From: Martinezella rhizogenes
GTDB lineage: Bacteria; Pseudomonadota; Alphaproteobacteria; Rhizobiales; Rhizobiaceae
Length of the DNA stretch: 64,000 nt
Direction: 5' to 3'
Assembly: GCF_027460065.1 (NCBI RefSeq)
Contig: NZ_JAPYZZ010000001.1
Span: forward strand, 252,864 to 316,863
Of this stretch, positions 1 to 7,827 are shown one piece after another. The first letter of the stretch is position 1. Every line of letters starts with the position of its first letter. The position numbers and the translations under genes were made by a program. The notes under the pieces were generated by a model. It saw only the letters and a program-made list of their open reading frames with translations. It was not told where the DNA came from and searched no databases.

Positions 1-157
1 CCAGGATATCATGGCCTATGTCCGGACCGTTTCCCTTCAGCAGCTGGAAGGCCCACGCGGCTTTCAATATCTTAAGGATGACATTCAGGAACGAGTTGAC
101 CTGCGCTCTCAAGGGCGCGTATCCAAGGTCATGTTCCGGACCTTTGTCATCGAATGA
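1..157 (+). CDS. fliL: FliL, flagellar basal-body protein (C-terminal fragment)
   Basis: The window opens inside a gene on the plus strand. The readable 51 residues (frame beginning at base 2) end with RVSKVMFRTFVIE and a TGA that overlaps the ATG of fliP (ATGA). The ending resembles the C-terminus of FliL, where a conserved phenylalanine- and valine-rich strand closes the periplasmic domain. FliL is an inner-membrane protein that supports the stator and motor. Position directly ahead of fliP is the usual rhizobial order and supports the call. The 5' part lies outside the window, so the N-terminal membrane anchor cannot be checked. Confidence 0.75.
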   Translation, partial: QDIMAYVRTVSLQQLEGPRGFQYLKDDIQERVDLRSQGRVSKVMFRTFVIE

Positions 158-891
158 TTCGATTTCTTGTAACCATCGCCGTCCTCCTCGCTTTGCCGGG
201 CCTTGCCAATGCCCAGCAATTTCCGTCCGATCTGTTCAACACGCAGATAGACGGCTCCGTCGCGGCATGGATCATCCGCACCTTTGGCCTGTTGACGGTT
301 CTTTCCGTCGCGCCCGGCATCCTGATCATGGTCACGAGCTTTCCGCGCTTCGTGATCGCCTTTTCGATCCTCAGATCCGGCATGGGACTGGCCTCGACGC
401 CGTCGAACATGATCCTGCTGTCGATGGCGATGTTCATGACCTTCTACGTCATGTCGCCCACCTTCGACAAAGCCTGGACCGATGGCGTGCAGCCGTTGCT
501 GCAGAACCAGATCAACGAACAGCAGGCCGTACAGCGCATTGCCGAGCCCTTCCGCACCTTCATGAACGCCAATACGCGTGACAAGGACCTGAAGCTGTTC
601 GTCGATATCGCCCGCGAGCGCGGACAGGAAGTGATGACCGACAATGTCGTCGACTATCGTGTGCTCGTTCCGGCCTTCATGCTGTCGGAAATCCGGCGCG
701 GTTTCGAGATCGGTTTCCTCATCATCCTGCCGTTCCTGGTCATCGATCTGATCGTCGCCACCATCACCATGGCGATGGGCATGATGATGCTGCCGCCCAC
801 CTCGATTTCGCTACCGTTCAAGATCCTGTTTTTCGTGCTGATCGACGGATGGAACCTGCTTGTGGGCAGCCTCGTCAGATCGTTCAACTGA
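154..891 (+). CDS. fliP: FliP, flagellar type III export gate protein
   Basis: This 245-residue protein is a core inner-membrane component of the flagellar export gate, where FliP forms a ring with FliQ and FliR. Residues 1-20 look like a cleavable signal peptide ending in ANA, which is typical of FliP. Hydrophobic segments follow around residues 40-65 and 85-105 and two near the C-terminus (about 185-245). The FliP signatures TSFPRFVIAFSILRSGMG and LPPTSISLPFKILFFVLIDG are both present. Its ATG overlaps the stop codon of fliL, so the two are translationally coupled at the end of a flagellar operon. A hairpin terminator follows about 40 bases downstream. Confidence 0.95.
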   Translation: MIRFLVTIAVLLALPGLANAQQFPSDLFNTQIDGSVAAWIIRTFGLLTVLSVAPGILIMVTSFPRFVIAFSILRSGMGLASTPSNMILLSMAMFMTFYVMSPTFDKAWTDGVQPLLQNQINEQQAVQRIAEPFRTFMNANTRDKDLKLFVDIARERGQEVMTDNVVDYRVLVPAFMLSEIRRGFEIGFLIILPFLVIDLIVATITMAMGMMMLPPTSISLPFKILFFVLIDGWNLLVGSLVRSFN

Positions 892-932
892 CGGCCATTC
901 ATTCCCGCTGATACAGATTAACTTTGTTTTTT

Positions 933-970
933 AACCTCGCGCGCCGAAAGCCGCGGGGTTTTCGCTTTTT
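933..970 (+). terminator. Rho-independent terminator after fliP
   Basis: The arms AACCTCGCG (933-941) and CGCGGGGTT (952-960) pair over nine positions with one G-T wobble. They are followed by TTCGCTTTTT. This closes the fliL-fliP transcript and separates it from flaA. Confidence 0.75.
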
Positions 971-1175
971 GGTGCTTTGTTTACCATTTTCACTAGCAAA
1001 CCGGTAACTATATTCATCAATAAAAAAGTCACCATTTAAATAAATCAAAAAGTAACCATAAGTATTTTCCAGTATTTCTTGATGCTCGAATTAATAATTG
1101 TGCAATTATTCGCTGCGAAATTCTTCCCACACGCAGCGGGTTTGGTTTCTGGAACTAAGCGTTTCTGAACCGAGT
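971..1175 (+). promoter_or_regulatory. A+T-rich region upstream of flaA, presumed promoter
   Basis: Together with the terminator and leader this makes a gene-free gap of about 370 bases between fliP and flaA. The part around 1000-1100 is clearly richer in A and T than the rest of the window, with runs such as CAATAAAAAAG and TTTAAATAAAT. I could not identify a convincing sigma-28 promoter by eye. Promoter placement is an inference from position only. Confidence 0.4.
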
Positions 1176-1263
1176 GGCATGAAGCCGAAACGTTGCGACC
1201 GGTAATATCCAACCCGGTATGTCCCCACTCCAGTATCTCGTAAAAACAAGGGACACATTTATT
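1176..1263 (+). promoter_or_regulatory. flaA mRNA leader with two hairpins, SD sequestered
   Basis: Two tandem stems precede the flaA ATG. The first pairs ACCGG (1198-1202) with CCGGT (1214-1218). The second pairs TGTCCC (1220-1225) with GGGACA (1250-1255). The flaA Shine-Dalgarno sequence AAGGGA (1248-1253) is inside the second stem. The same arrangement, with different stem bases, stands before flaB and flaC, as does a GGCAT box (1176-1180) just upstream. Flagellin leaders of this kind are known targets of the FlbT/FlaF system in Caulobacter. A FlbT role here is an inference. Confidence 0.6.
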
Positions 1264-2184
1264 ATGGCAAGCATTCTGACCAACAACAACGCAATGGCCG
1301 CTCTCTCGACCCTGCGTTCCATCGCTTCCGATCTGTCGACCACGCAGGACCGTATTTCTTCCGGTCTGAAGGTTGGCTCGGCTTCGGACAACGCTGCTTA
1401 CTGGTCGATCGCGACCACCATGCGCTCCGACAACAAGGCTCTCGGCGCAGTATCCGACGCGCTGGGCATGGGCGCTGCCAAGGTGGATACCGCCTCTGCC
1501 GGTATGGACGCCGCCATCAAGGTCGTTACCGACATCAAGGCAAAGGTCGTAGCCGCCAAGGAACAGGGCGTAGACAAGGCCAAGGTTCAGGAAGAAGTTT
1601 CCCAGCTTCTCGACCAATTGAAGTCGATCGGCACGAGCGCATCCTTCAACGGCGAAAACTGGCTCGTTTCCAGCGCCAACGCTACCAAGACGGTCGTTTC
1701 CGGCTTTGTTCGTGACTCCGGCGGCACTGTCAGCGTCAAGACCACGGACTACGCACTCGATGCCAACTCCATGCTCTACACGGAAGGCACCCCGGGCACG
1801 ATCGACGCAAACTCCGGTATCCTGAACGCTACCGGTGCAACGACCACTGTCGGCGCCAAGACCTACACCCAGATCTCCGTGCTCGACCTGAACGTCAGCT
1901 CCGACGATCTCGACAATGCTCTCTACTCTGTTGAAACCGCTCTGACGAAGATGACCAGCGCCGGCGCCAAGCTCGGTTCGCTGTCTGCACGTATCGACCT
2001 GCAGAGCAACTTCGCCGACAAGCTGTCCGACACCATCGAAAAGGGCGTTGGCCGTCTCGTCGATGCCGACATGAACGAAGAGTCCACCAAGCTGAAGGCT
2101 CTGCAGACGCAGCAGCAGCTGGCAATCCAGGCTCTGTCGATCGCCAACAGCGACTCGCAGAACATCCTGTCGCTCTTCCGCTAA
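1264..2184 (+). CDS. flaA: Flagellin FlaA (likely major flagellin)
   Basis: A 306-residue flagellin, the filament subunit. The N-terminal helix region carries SDLSTTQDRISSGLKVGSAS and the C-terminal region ends IANSDSQNILSLFR; both are conserved coiled-coil ends of flagellin. The variable middle (about residues 140-220) has no D2/D3 expansion, as in other rhizobial complex-filament flagellins. The chosen ATG at 1264 lies 10 bases after AAGGGA. The frame is open back to an ATG at 1219, which would add 15 residues, but homologues begin MASILTN or MTSI, so the downstream start is preferred. It is first of three tandem paralogues. The length agrees with A. tumefaciens FlaA, described as the major flagellin. 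Expression is probably under VisNR/Rem and leader control. Confidence 0.92.
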   Translation: MASILTNNNAMAALSTLRSIASDLSTTQDRISSGLKVGSASDNAAYWSIATTMRSDNKALGAVSDALGMGAAKVDTASAGMDAAIKVVTDIKAKVVAAKEQGVDKAKVQEEVSQLLDQLKSIGTSASFNGENWLVSSANATKTVVSGFVRDSGGTVSVKTTDYALDANSMLYTEGTPGTIDANSGILNATGATTTVGAKTYTQISVLDLNVSSDDLDNALYSVETALTKMTSAGAKLGSLSARIDLQSNFADKLSDTIEKGVGRLVDADMNEESTKLKALQTQQQLAIQALSIANSDSQNILSLFR

Positions 2185-2319
2185 GAGCTGAGCTTCTCAT
2201 AGCCCTTCGGGGCTGGGGGACCCATTTCTTCCCACAAGCAATCGGGGGCTGACCGAACGCAGACCGGGATAGAAGGCATAAAGGTTCGAAAGGCTGAATC
2301 GGACTGAATGCATCAATGA

Positions 2320-2358
2320 GGCCGCATCCGGAAACGGGTGCGGCCTTATCTTTTTTTT
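2320..2358 (+). terminator. Rho-independent terminator after flaA
   Basis: GGCCGCATCCG (2320-2330) pairs with CGGGTGCGGCC (2335-2345) around a GAAA-type loop, followed by TTATCTTTTTTTT. This is a strong classical terminator. A smaller hairpin (AGCCC/GGGCT, 2201-2214) lies between it and the flaA stop codon. Between the two is about 100 bases with no gene I can support. Confidence 0.9.
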
Positions 2359-2441
2359 AAACTTTTGGAGATACGCGCGCGTGCGCGCGAAGGTTGCATA
2401 TTTAATTTTGACCACGCTGAATTTCTTTCTGCGCTTATCAA

Positions 2442-2590
2442 TTCATTAACCAAACCCGCGTTACCTAATGCTCATCGAAACGGCGAGCTAACGTTAAAAA
2501 TCAGCCAGTTAGCAGGCATGATGCTGTGCGCCGTTCCCGGTGAAACCGGAATGTCCCTTCTTTAATCAGCCATTCAAGGGGCACACTACT
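2442..2590 (+). promoter_or_regulatory. flaB upstream block and two-hairpin leader
   Basis: The block starting at 2442 matches the block before flaC (3652 onward) in several segments: TTCATTAACCAAA, CATCGAAACG and GTTARCAGGCAT. The two hairpins follow. Stem one pairs TTCCCGG (2534-2540) with CCGGAA (2546-2551). Stem two pairs TGTCCCTT (2552-2559) with AAGGGGCA (2576-2583), including one G-U pair, and buries the Shine-Dalgarno AAGGGG nine bases before the ATG. The outer segments are probably promoter or transcription start. I could not assign exact -35/-10 boxes. Confidence 0.6.
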
Positions 2591-3556
2591 ATGACGAGCA
2601 TTATCACGAATGTCGCAGCAATGTCTGCGCTCCAGACCCTGCGCTCTATCGGCCAGAACATGGAATCCACTCAGGCACGCGTTTCCTCCGGCCTTCGCGT
2701 CGGCGATGCCTCTGACAACGCTGCTTACTGGTCGATCGCAACCACCATGCGCTCCGACAACATGGCACTTTCCTCCGTTTCCGACGCTCTCGGCCTCGGC
2801 GCCGCAAAGGTGGACACTGCTTCCGCCGGTATGAGCTCGGCAATTGACGTCGTCAAGGAAATCAAGGCAAAGCTGGTCACGGCAACTGAAGAAGGCGTCG
2901 ACCGCACCAAGGTTCAGGAAGAAATCGGCCAGCTGCAGAAGCAGCTCGCATCGATCGCCCAGGGCGCTTCCTTCTACGGCGAAAACTGGCTCGTTGGCGC
3001 TTCGACGCTCGGCGCAACGACGCCTGGCACGGACCCGGACAAGTCTGTCGTTGCCGGCTTCGTTCGCTCCACCGGTGGCGCCGTTAGCGTCACGACCACG
3101 AAATACGCTCTCGACAACACCGCAACCGGCAACACACTGTTCGGCTCGGTCGACCCGGCGACAGGCGTTCCCGACACGACCGGCATTCTCGGCACGGTTG
3201 GAACGTTCACAACCGTTACCGCCCAGTCCGTCTACACGCTTGACATCACCCAGTATGCAGCTGCGGACCGCGCCACCAACATGGCAGAAGCCCTGACGCT
3301 GGTTGAAAACTCGCTCAAGGCAATGACCAGCGCGGCTGCAAAGCTCGGCTCGCTCTCCATGCGTATCGGCCTGCAGGAAGACTTCGCTTCCAAGCTGTCC
3401 GACTCCGTCGAAAAGGGTATCGGCCGCCTCGTGGACGCTGACATGAACGAAGAGTCCACCCGCCTCAAGGCTCTGCAGACCCAGCAGCAGCTCGGCGTTC
3501 AGGCTCTCTCGATTGCCAACAGCAACTCCGAAAGCATCCTGTCGCTCTTCCGTTAA
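2591..3556 (+). CDS. flaB: Flagellin FlaB
   Basis: A 321-residue flagellin, second of the tandem set. It shares with FlaA and FlaC the N-terminal DASDNAAYWSIATTMRSDNM-type segment and the C-terminal segment ending NSESILSLFR. Differences are concentrated in the middle third (about residues 145-250), the surface-exposed part of the filament. The ATG at 2591 follows the buried Shine-Dalgarno AAGGGG; an upstream extension to 2540 would run through the leader hairpins and is rejected. It has its own leader and terminator, so it is an independent transcription unit. In Agrobacterium the three flagellins build one complex filament and FlaB is a minor component. Confidence 0.92.
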   Translation: MTSIITNVAAMSALQTLRSIGQNMESTQARVSSGLRVGDASDNAAYWSIATTMRSDNMALSSVSDALGLGAAKVDTASAGMSSAIDVVKEIKAKLVTATEEGVDRTKVQEEIGQLQKQLASIAQGASFYGENWLVGASTLGATTPGTDPDKSVVAGFVRSTGGAVSVTTTKYALDNTATGNTLFGSVDPATGVPDTTGILGTVGTFTTVTAQSVYTLDITQYAAADRATNMAEALTLVENSLKAMTSAAAKLGSLSMRIGLQEDFASKLSDSVEKGIGRLVDADMNEESTRLKALQTQQQLGVQALSIANSNSESILSLFR

Positions 3557-3580
3557 TCGGAAGCTTCAGCCGAAAACATC

Positions 3581-3606
3581 AACCGCGCCGAAAGGCGCGG
3601 TTTTTG
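3581..3606 (+). terminator. Rho-independent terminator after flaB
   Basis: AACCGCGCC (3581-3589) pairs perfectly with GGCGCGGTT (3594-3602) around a GAAA loop and runs into TTTTTG. It lies 25 bases after the flaB stop. Confidence 0.92.
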
Positions 3607-3651
3607 TTTGTGCACTCGCCTGCGAAATTCACGCGATTTTTTGATTAAGAG

Positions 3652-3797
3652 TTCATTAACCAAATCACGGCTAAATCAGCGCATCGAAACGACTCGTTAA
3701 CCAAGACGAAAAAGAGGTTAACAGGCATCACGCCGCTCAGTCGTTTCCGGCGATCCCGGAATGTCCCTTCCCATTTAGCCAGCTCAGAGGGGCAATT
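3652..3797 (+). promoter_or_regulatory. flaC upstream block and two-hairpin leader
   Basis: This is the counterpart of the flaB block, with TTCATTAACCAAA at 3652 and CATCGAAACG about 30 bases later. Stem one is a perfect TTCCGG (3745-3750) with CCGGAA (3756-3761). Stem two pairs TGTCCCT (3762-3768) with AGGGGCA (3788-3794), again with one G-U pair, and includes the Shine-Dalgarno GAGGGG five bases before the ATG. Sequence outside the stems has diverged from flaB, which suggests the structure is selected. Confidence 0.6.
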
Positions 3798-4739
3798 ATG
3801 ACAAGTATTATCACAAATGTCGCCGCCATGTCGGCGCTTCAGACGTTGCGCGCCATCAGCGGACAGCTTGAAGAAACCCAATCCAGAGTGTCTTCGGGTC
3901 TGCGGGTCAAGTCCGCATCCGATAACGCCGCCTACTGGTCGATCGCGACGACCATGCGTTCCGACAACATGGCTCTCTCCGCCGTTCAGGATGCGCTGGG
4001 GCTTGGCGCGGCCAAGGTTGACGTCGCTTATTCCGCGATGGAAAGCACCGTCGAAGTCGTCAAGGAAATCAAGTCGAAAATCGTCGCGGCAACCGAAGAG
4101 GGTGTCGACAAGACGAAAATCCAGGAAGAAATCGACCAGCTGAAAAAACAGCTCGAATCGATTGCACAGGGTGCATCTTTCAGTGGCGAAAACTGGCTGC
4201 TGGGCACCGGCGCAAAGACCGTCGTTTCCGGTTTTGTCCGCGATGGCGGCGGCACCGTCAGCGTTACGAAAACGGACTATACGCTTGTCGACACCACCGC
4301 CGGCACAACAACCGCCAATGTGCTTTTCGGCCTGACAGGCTCGCCCGCAACGCTTGACACAACAAAGGGCATCATCGGCCAGCCCGGCACGGCTTCCGGC
4401 ATTTCCGTATGGGATATCGATCTCAAGCTGTTCAATTCTGCAACGCCGCCGGCCTACACCATCGGTAACCTGCTCACAGATGTCGAAACGGCATTTCAGT
4501 CGATCAGCAGCGCATCCGCAGCTCTCGGTTCGATCAAGATGCGCATCGGCCTGCAGGAAGACTTCGTCTCGAAACTCACCGACTCCATCGACAAGGGCAT
4601 CGGCCGTCTCGTCGATGCGGACATGAACGAAGAATCCACCAAGCTCAAGGCTCTTCAGACACAGCAGCAGCTGGGCATCCAGTCGCTCTCCATCGCCAAT
4701 ACCAGTTCCGAAAATATCCTGTCGCTATTCCGCCAGTAA
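3798..4739 (+). CDS. flaC: Flagellin FlaC
   Basis: A 313-residue flagellin with the same conserved ends as FlaA and FlaB (start MTSIITNVAAMSALQTLRA, end SSENILSLFRQ). It is closest to FlaB at the N-terminus, sharing MTSIITNVAAMSALQTLR, so flaB and flaC probably come from the later of two duplications. The middle region around residues 140-230 is distinct. It uses more varied codons than flaA and flaB, which are strongly biased towards one codon per amino acid; that fits a lower-expressed minor flagellin. It is the last of the cluster and is followed by terminator hairpins. Confidence 0.92.
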   Translation: MTSIITNVAAMSALQTLRAISGQLEETQSRVSSGLRVKSASDNAAYWSIATTMRSDNMALSAVQDALGLGAAKVDVAYSAMESTVEVVKEIKSKIVAATEEGVDKTKIQEEIDQLKKQLESIAQGASFSGENWLLGTGAKTVVSGFVRDGGGTVSVTKTDYTLVDTTAGTTTANVLFGLTGSPATLDTTKGIIGQPGTASGISVWDIDLKLFNSATPPAYTIGNLLTDVETAFQSISSASAALGSIKMRIGLQEDFVSKLTDSIDKGIGRLVDADMNEESTKLKALQTQQQLGIQSLSIANTSSENILSLFRQ

Positions 4740-4743
4740 GCGG

Positions 4744-4833
4744 CGCCCGTTGGCTACGGGCGGTTTCGTCCCGCTCTGGCAGCAACAGAATATTCGGATA
4801 TGGAGACCGCGCTTCGCAAGAGGCGCGGTTTTC
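4744..4833 (+). terminator. Two hairpins after flaC, second a terminator
   Basis: A perfect CGCCCGT/ACGGGCG hairpin (4744-4762) follows the flaC stop at once. A second hairpin, ACCGCGC with GGCGCGGT (4806-4831, arms extended by TTC/GAG), runs into TTTTCC. Either could end the flaC transcript; the second has the better T tract. Confidence 0.7.
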
Positions 4834-4926
4834 CATTTAGCGAGGCTCGCGCAACGCGTGCGGACTGAAGTGATGGCGACGCTGCGGCGTGCGCGATTAC
4901 CTAAGCATCTGTTTTATGGGATAAAA

Positions 4927-5001
4927 TGGTGCTGCTAGAGAGATTTGAACTCTCGGCCTCTCCCTTACCAAGGGAGTGCTCTACCCCTGAGCTATAGCAG
5001 C
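4927..5001 (-). tRNA. tRNA-Thr (anticodon GGT)
   Basis: Read on the minus strand, the acceptor arm GCTGCTA pairs perfectly with TAGCAGC and CCA is encoded at 4927-4929. The anticodon stem CTCCC/GGGAG encloses TTGGTAA, so the anticodon is GGT (threonine). The T-loop GTTCAAATC and the D-loop AGCTCAGGGGTAGAGC are both canonical. The whole gene including CCA is 75 nt. Confidence 0.97.
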
Positions 5002-5156
5002 ATCCGGTGCCGAAGCGTCTGCTTCAGCATCAAGCGTGGCGGCCTATTGCCATAGGTTTTTGACGAGCGCAAGTCGCAAAACGATATTCTTCATCCAGTG
5101 GCGCAAAAAAGCGTGCCCCCTGTTGAAAAACGCATTTTTCAGATATTGCTGAATCT

Positions 5157-5423
5157 ATGAACGAACATCATGACAAACAGGCGAAGGCGGCGGTTTCCGC
5201 CAACGTTTCGACGGAACCGTCGGCCGTAGCGGCAAACGGAAACACGCAGGCCGGCCCCGGTGAAAAGGCGCGCCAGCGCGAGGCGGAGCGCAAGGCGCGG
5301 GCGGCGAAGAAGCTTCGCGAAAATCTTCTGAAGCGCAAACAGCAGGTTCGTGCGCGCCGCGCAGGCGAAGAAGACGAGACGATTGGCCTGCCTGCCGCAA
5401 AAACGGACGAATCATCCTCATAG
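5157..5423 (+). CDS. Conserved small basic protein upstream of murA
   Basis: An 88-residue protein I can describe but not assign. The first third is Ala/Ser/Thr/Asn-rich and probably disordered. The middle (about residues 35-70) is a run of charged residues, rich in Arg, Lys, Glu and Ala, that should form a single amphipathic helix. The tail is acidic. There is no signal peptide or membrane segment. The ATG sits 155 bases after the divergent tRNA-Thr, and murA follows after about 100 bases. Composition suggests nucleic-acid or ribosome contact, but that is a guess. Confidence 0.65.
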   Translation: MNEHHDKQAKAAVSANVSTEPSAVAANGNTQAGPGEKARQREAERKARAAKKLRENLLKRKQQVRARRAGEEDETIGLPAAKTDESSS

Positions 5424-5524
5424 ACAATTCACCAGCATAAAATTGAAACGCCGCGGAAATTCGTCTAAGGACACGCCTTTCCGAAGGCATGATAAGAAAG
5501 GCGGGCACAGGCCCGTAGGGACGC

Positions 5525-6817
5525 ATGGATCGCATCAGAATTACGGGTGGCAACAAGCTCAACGGCATCATTCCCATCTCCGGCGCAAAAAACGCCGCCC
5601 TGCCGTTGATGATCGCATCACTTCTGACCAGCGACACGCTGACGCTCGAAAACGTGCCGCATCTGGCTGACGTAGAGCAGCTCATCCGCATTCTCGGCAA
5701 TCATGGCGTCGATATTTCCGTCAATGGCCGCCGCGAAAGCCAGGGCGAGGCCTATTCCCGCACCGTGCATTTCACCTGCCGCACCATCGTCGATACGACG
5801 GCTCCCTATGAGCTGGTTTCGAAGATGCGCGCCAGCTTCTGGGTCATCGGCCCGCTTCTGGCGCGTGAGGGCCGCGCCCGCGTTTCCCTGCCCGGCGGCT
5901 GCGCCATCGGTACGCGCCCGGTCGACCTGTTCATCGAGGGCCTGCAGGCGCTGGGTGCGACGATGGAGATCGATGGCGGTTACATCAATGCCACCGCCCC
6001 CAAGGGTGGCCTGATCGGCGCTGTCTACACCTTCCCGAAAGTGTCCGTTGGCGCGACGCATGTGATGCTGATGGCCGCCAGCCTTGCCCGCGGCACCACC
6101 GTCATCCACAACGCTGCCCGCGAGCCGGAAGTGGTCGATCTCGCGCATTGCCTGATCGCCATGGGCGCGAAGATCGAAGGCGCCGGCACCTCCACCATCA
6201 CCATTGAGGGCGTGACTTCGCTTTCCGGCGCGCGCCACCGGGTTCTTCCCGATCGTATCGAAACCGGCACCTATGCCATGGCAGTCGCCATGGCAGGCGG
6301 TGACGTGGTGCTGGAAGGCACGCGCGCATCGCTGCTCGATAATGCGCTCGACACGCTGCGGCTGGCAGGGGTCACGATCAGTGACACCGAGACCGGCCTG
6401 CGCGTCGTGCGCAACGGCAACGGCATTCAGCCGGTCGATATAGTCACCGAGCCCTTCCCCGGCTTCCCGACCGATCTGCAGGCGCAGTTCATGGCGCTGA
6501 TGACCCGTTCGCAGGGCGTCTCGCATATCACCGAGACCATCTTCGAAAACCGCTTCATGCATGTGCAGGAACTGGCCCGTTTGGGCGCCAAGATTTCGCT
6601 CTCCGGCCAGATGGCCCGCATCGAAGGCGTTTCCCGCCTGAAGGGTGCACCGGTCATGGCGACCGATCTGCGCGCTTCCGTGTCGCTGGTCATTGCGGGC
6701 CTCGTGGCAGAAGGCGAGACCATGGTTTCGCGCGTCTATCACCTCGACCGCGGTTTCGAGCGCCTCGAAGAAAAGCTCACCCGCTGTGGTGCTCTGGTCG
6801 AACGCGTCAGCGATTGA
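5525..6817 (+). CDS. murA: UDP-N-acetylglucosamine 1-carboxyvinyltransferase MurA
   Basis: MurA transfers enolpyruvate from PEP to UDP-GlcNAc, the first committed step of peptidoglycan synthesis, in the cytoplasm. The 430 residues match the family length. The start [14 protein letters not shown] and the segment [10 protein letters not shown] (substrate-binding Lys-Asn) are standard. The catalytic cysteine is Cys126 in [19 protein letters not shown]; its presence predicts the usual fosfomycin-sensitive type. The C-terminal [17 protein letters not shown] is also conserved. It stands at the head of a conserved alphaproteobacterial block with DUF2948, hisD and others, here interrupted by two extra genes. 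Confidence 0.97.
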   Translation: MDRIRITGGNKLNGIIPISGAKNAALPLMIASLLTSDTLTLENVPHLADVEQLIRILGNHGVDISVNGRRESQGEAYSRTVHFTCRTIVDTTAPYELVSKMRASFWVIGPLLAREGRARVSLPGGCAIGTRPVDLFIEGLQALGATMEIDGGYINATAPKGGLIGAVYTFPKVSVGATHVMLMAASLARGTTVIHNAAREPEVVDLAHCLIAMGAKIEGAGTSTITIEGVTSLSGARHRVLPDRIETGTYAMAVAMAGGDVVLEGTRASLLDNALDTLRLAGVTISDTETGLRVVRNGNGIQPVDIVTEPFPGFPTDLQAQFMALMTRSQGVSHITETIFENRFMHVQELARLGAKISLSGQMARIEGVSRLKGAPVMATDLRASVSLVIAGLVAEGETMVSRVYHLDRGFERLEEKLTRCGALVERVSD

Positions 6818-6920
6818 TAGTAAGCCTGTGGACTAATGGTTGAAAAACGCCACCCGGTTGTCAGCATAGTCGGATGGGGTTCATGATAATCGACGCGAGG
6901 CGGCGAAGGGAGAATTCTTC

Positions 6921-7733
6921 GTGAAACCATTTGCCGCCCTGCAAATCGAAAACGCGCCGCCAGACGCGCACGATGTCTCCATCCTGTCAATTACACAGGC
7001 GACGGCCGCGACATTCTCCGATCTTTTCATCAGCCTGACCTTTCTCTGCTTTGTCCACACAGGCTCAAAAAGAGTCATTTGCCCCGTCAATGGCGAGCTG
7101 GTGGCCAAAGAAGGGGATTTGCTGGTTTTTCCTCCGGGGTCTCTGGTAACTCTGGAGAACCGGCCATTGCTGCATGCACATTACCGGGCAGATGGTGTGT
7201 ATTTCAGCCATGACCTGATCAATTCGGTCTTCACGGATCAACGGCATCAGCCGGGCATACAGATCATCCGGACACTCGCGAATACAGCGGATATTCTGGA
7301 ACGTATTCACGATACCCTCCATGACAGCAGCCTTCCCCCGCCCATACGCAGGCACCGGCTGCGGGAGCCCCTGATCTGGCTGCAACATCAGGGAATCCAT
7401 CTCTCGGCGAGGCCGGATGAACAACCTTCGAGCAAATTACGGCGCTTGATCGAAAGCGACCCGGGCCGTGACTGGCGCGTGTCGGATGTCGCCAGGAGCT
7501 TTGCGATGAGCGAGGCAACGTTTCGCCGCTCTCTTGCCAGATCAGGTCTGGGTTTCTCGCGGATCTTACAAAATACCCGGCTGGAGAAAGGTCTTGCCTT
7601 GCTGCAGAGCACTGACACTCCCATCTCGCAGATCGCGCTGGAATGTGGCTTCAAAACGCCATCGCATTTTTCTGATTCTTTCAAAAAACGATTCGGGATC
7701 AAACCGAAGGCGATAAGATCGGCCGGCGATTGA
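6921..7733 (+). CDS. AraC-family transcriptional regulator
   Basis: A 270-residue regulator. The N-terminal half (about 1-165) has a cupin-like sensor fold typical of AraC relatives, with VAKEGDLLVFPPGSLVTLEN. The C-terminal half holds two helix-turn-helix motifs: WRVSDVARSFAMSEATFRRS (about 185-205) and TDTPISQIALECGFKTPSHF (about 230-250), ending in the KKRFGIKPKA signature. The start is GTG at 6921, following GGGAGAATTCTTC. The gene lies between murA and a PEBP-family gene on the same strand, about 95 bases ahead of the latter, which it may regulate. The ligand is not predictable. Confidence 0.9.
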   Translation: MKPFAALQIENAPPDAHDVSILSITQATAATFSDLFISLTFLCFVHTGSKRVICPVNGELVAKEGDLLVFPPGSLVTLENRPLLHAHYRADGVYFSHDLINSVFTDQRHQPGIQIIRTLANTADILERIHDTLHDSSLPPPIRRHRLREPLIWLQHQGIHLSARPDEQPSSKLRRLIESDPGRDWRVSDVARSFAMSEATFRRSLARSGLGFSRILQNTRLEKGLALLQSTDTPISQIALECGFKTPSHFSDSFKKRFGIKPKAIRSAGD

Positions 7734-7827
7734 TCGTTTTTCGATAGTCGTTGCATCTCTGCCGGAAGCGCGTGCCGTTTGCAGGCAATATTCTTCAGGT
7801 GTTCTCAACCTCCCTGAAGGAAACAAT

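Noticed and set aside
1219..1263. 15-residue extension of flagellin FlaA
   Set aside because: It would place the leader hairpin inside the coding sequence, and the other two flagellins start at the conserved position after the buried Shine-Dalgarno.
5618..6742. A 374-codon open frame opposite murA
   Set aside because: Antisense shadow; composition (His, Gly, Arg, Asp, Ala) is typical of reverse-strand frames and there is no recognisable domain, while murA is complete on the plus strand.
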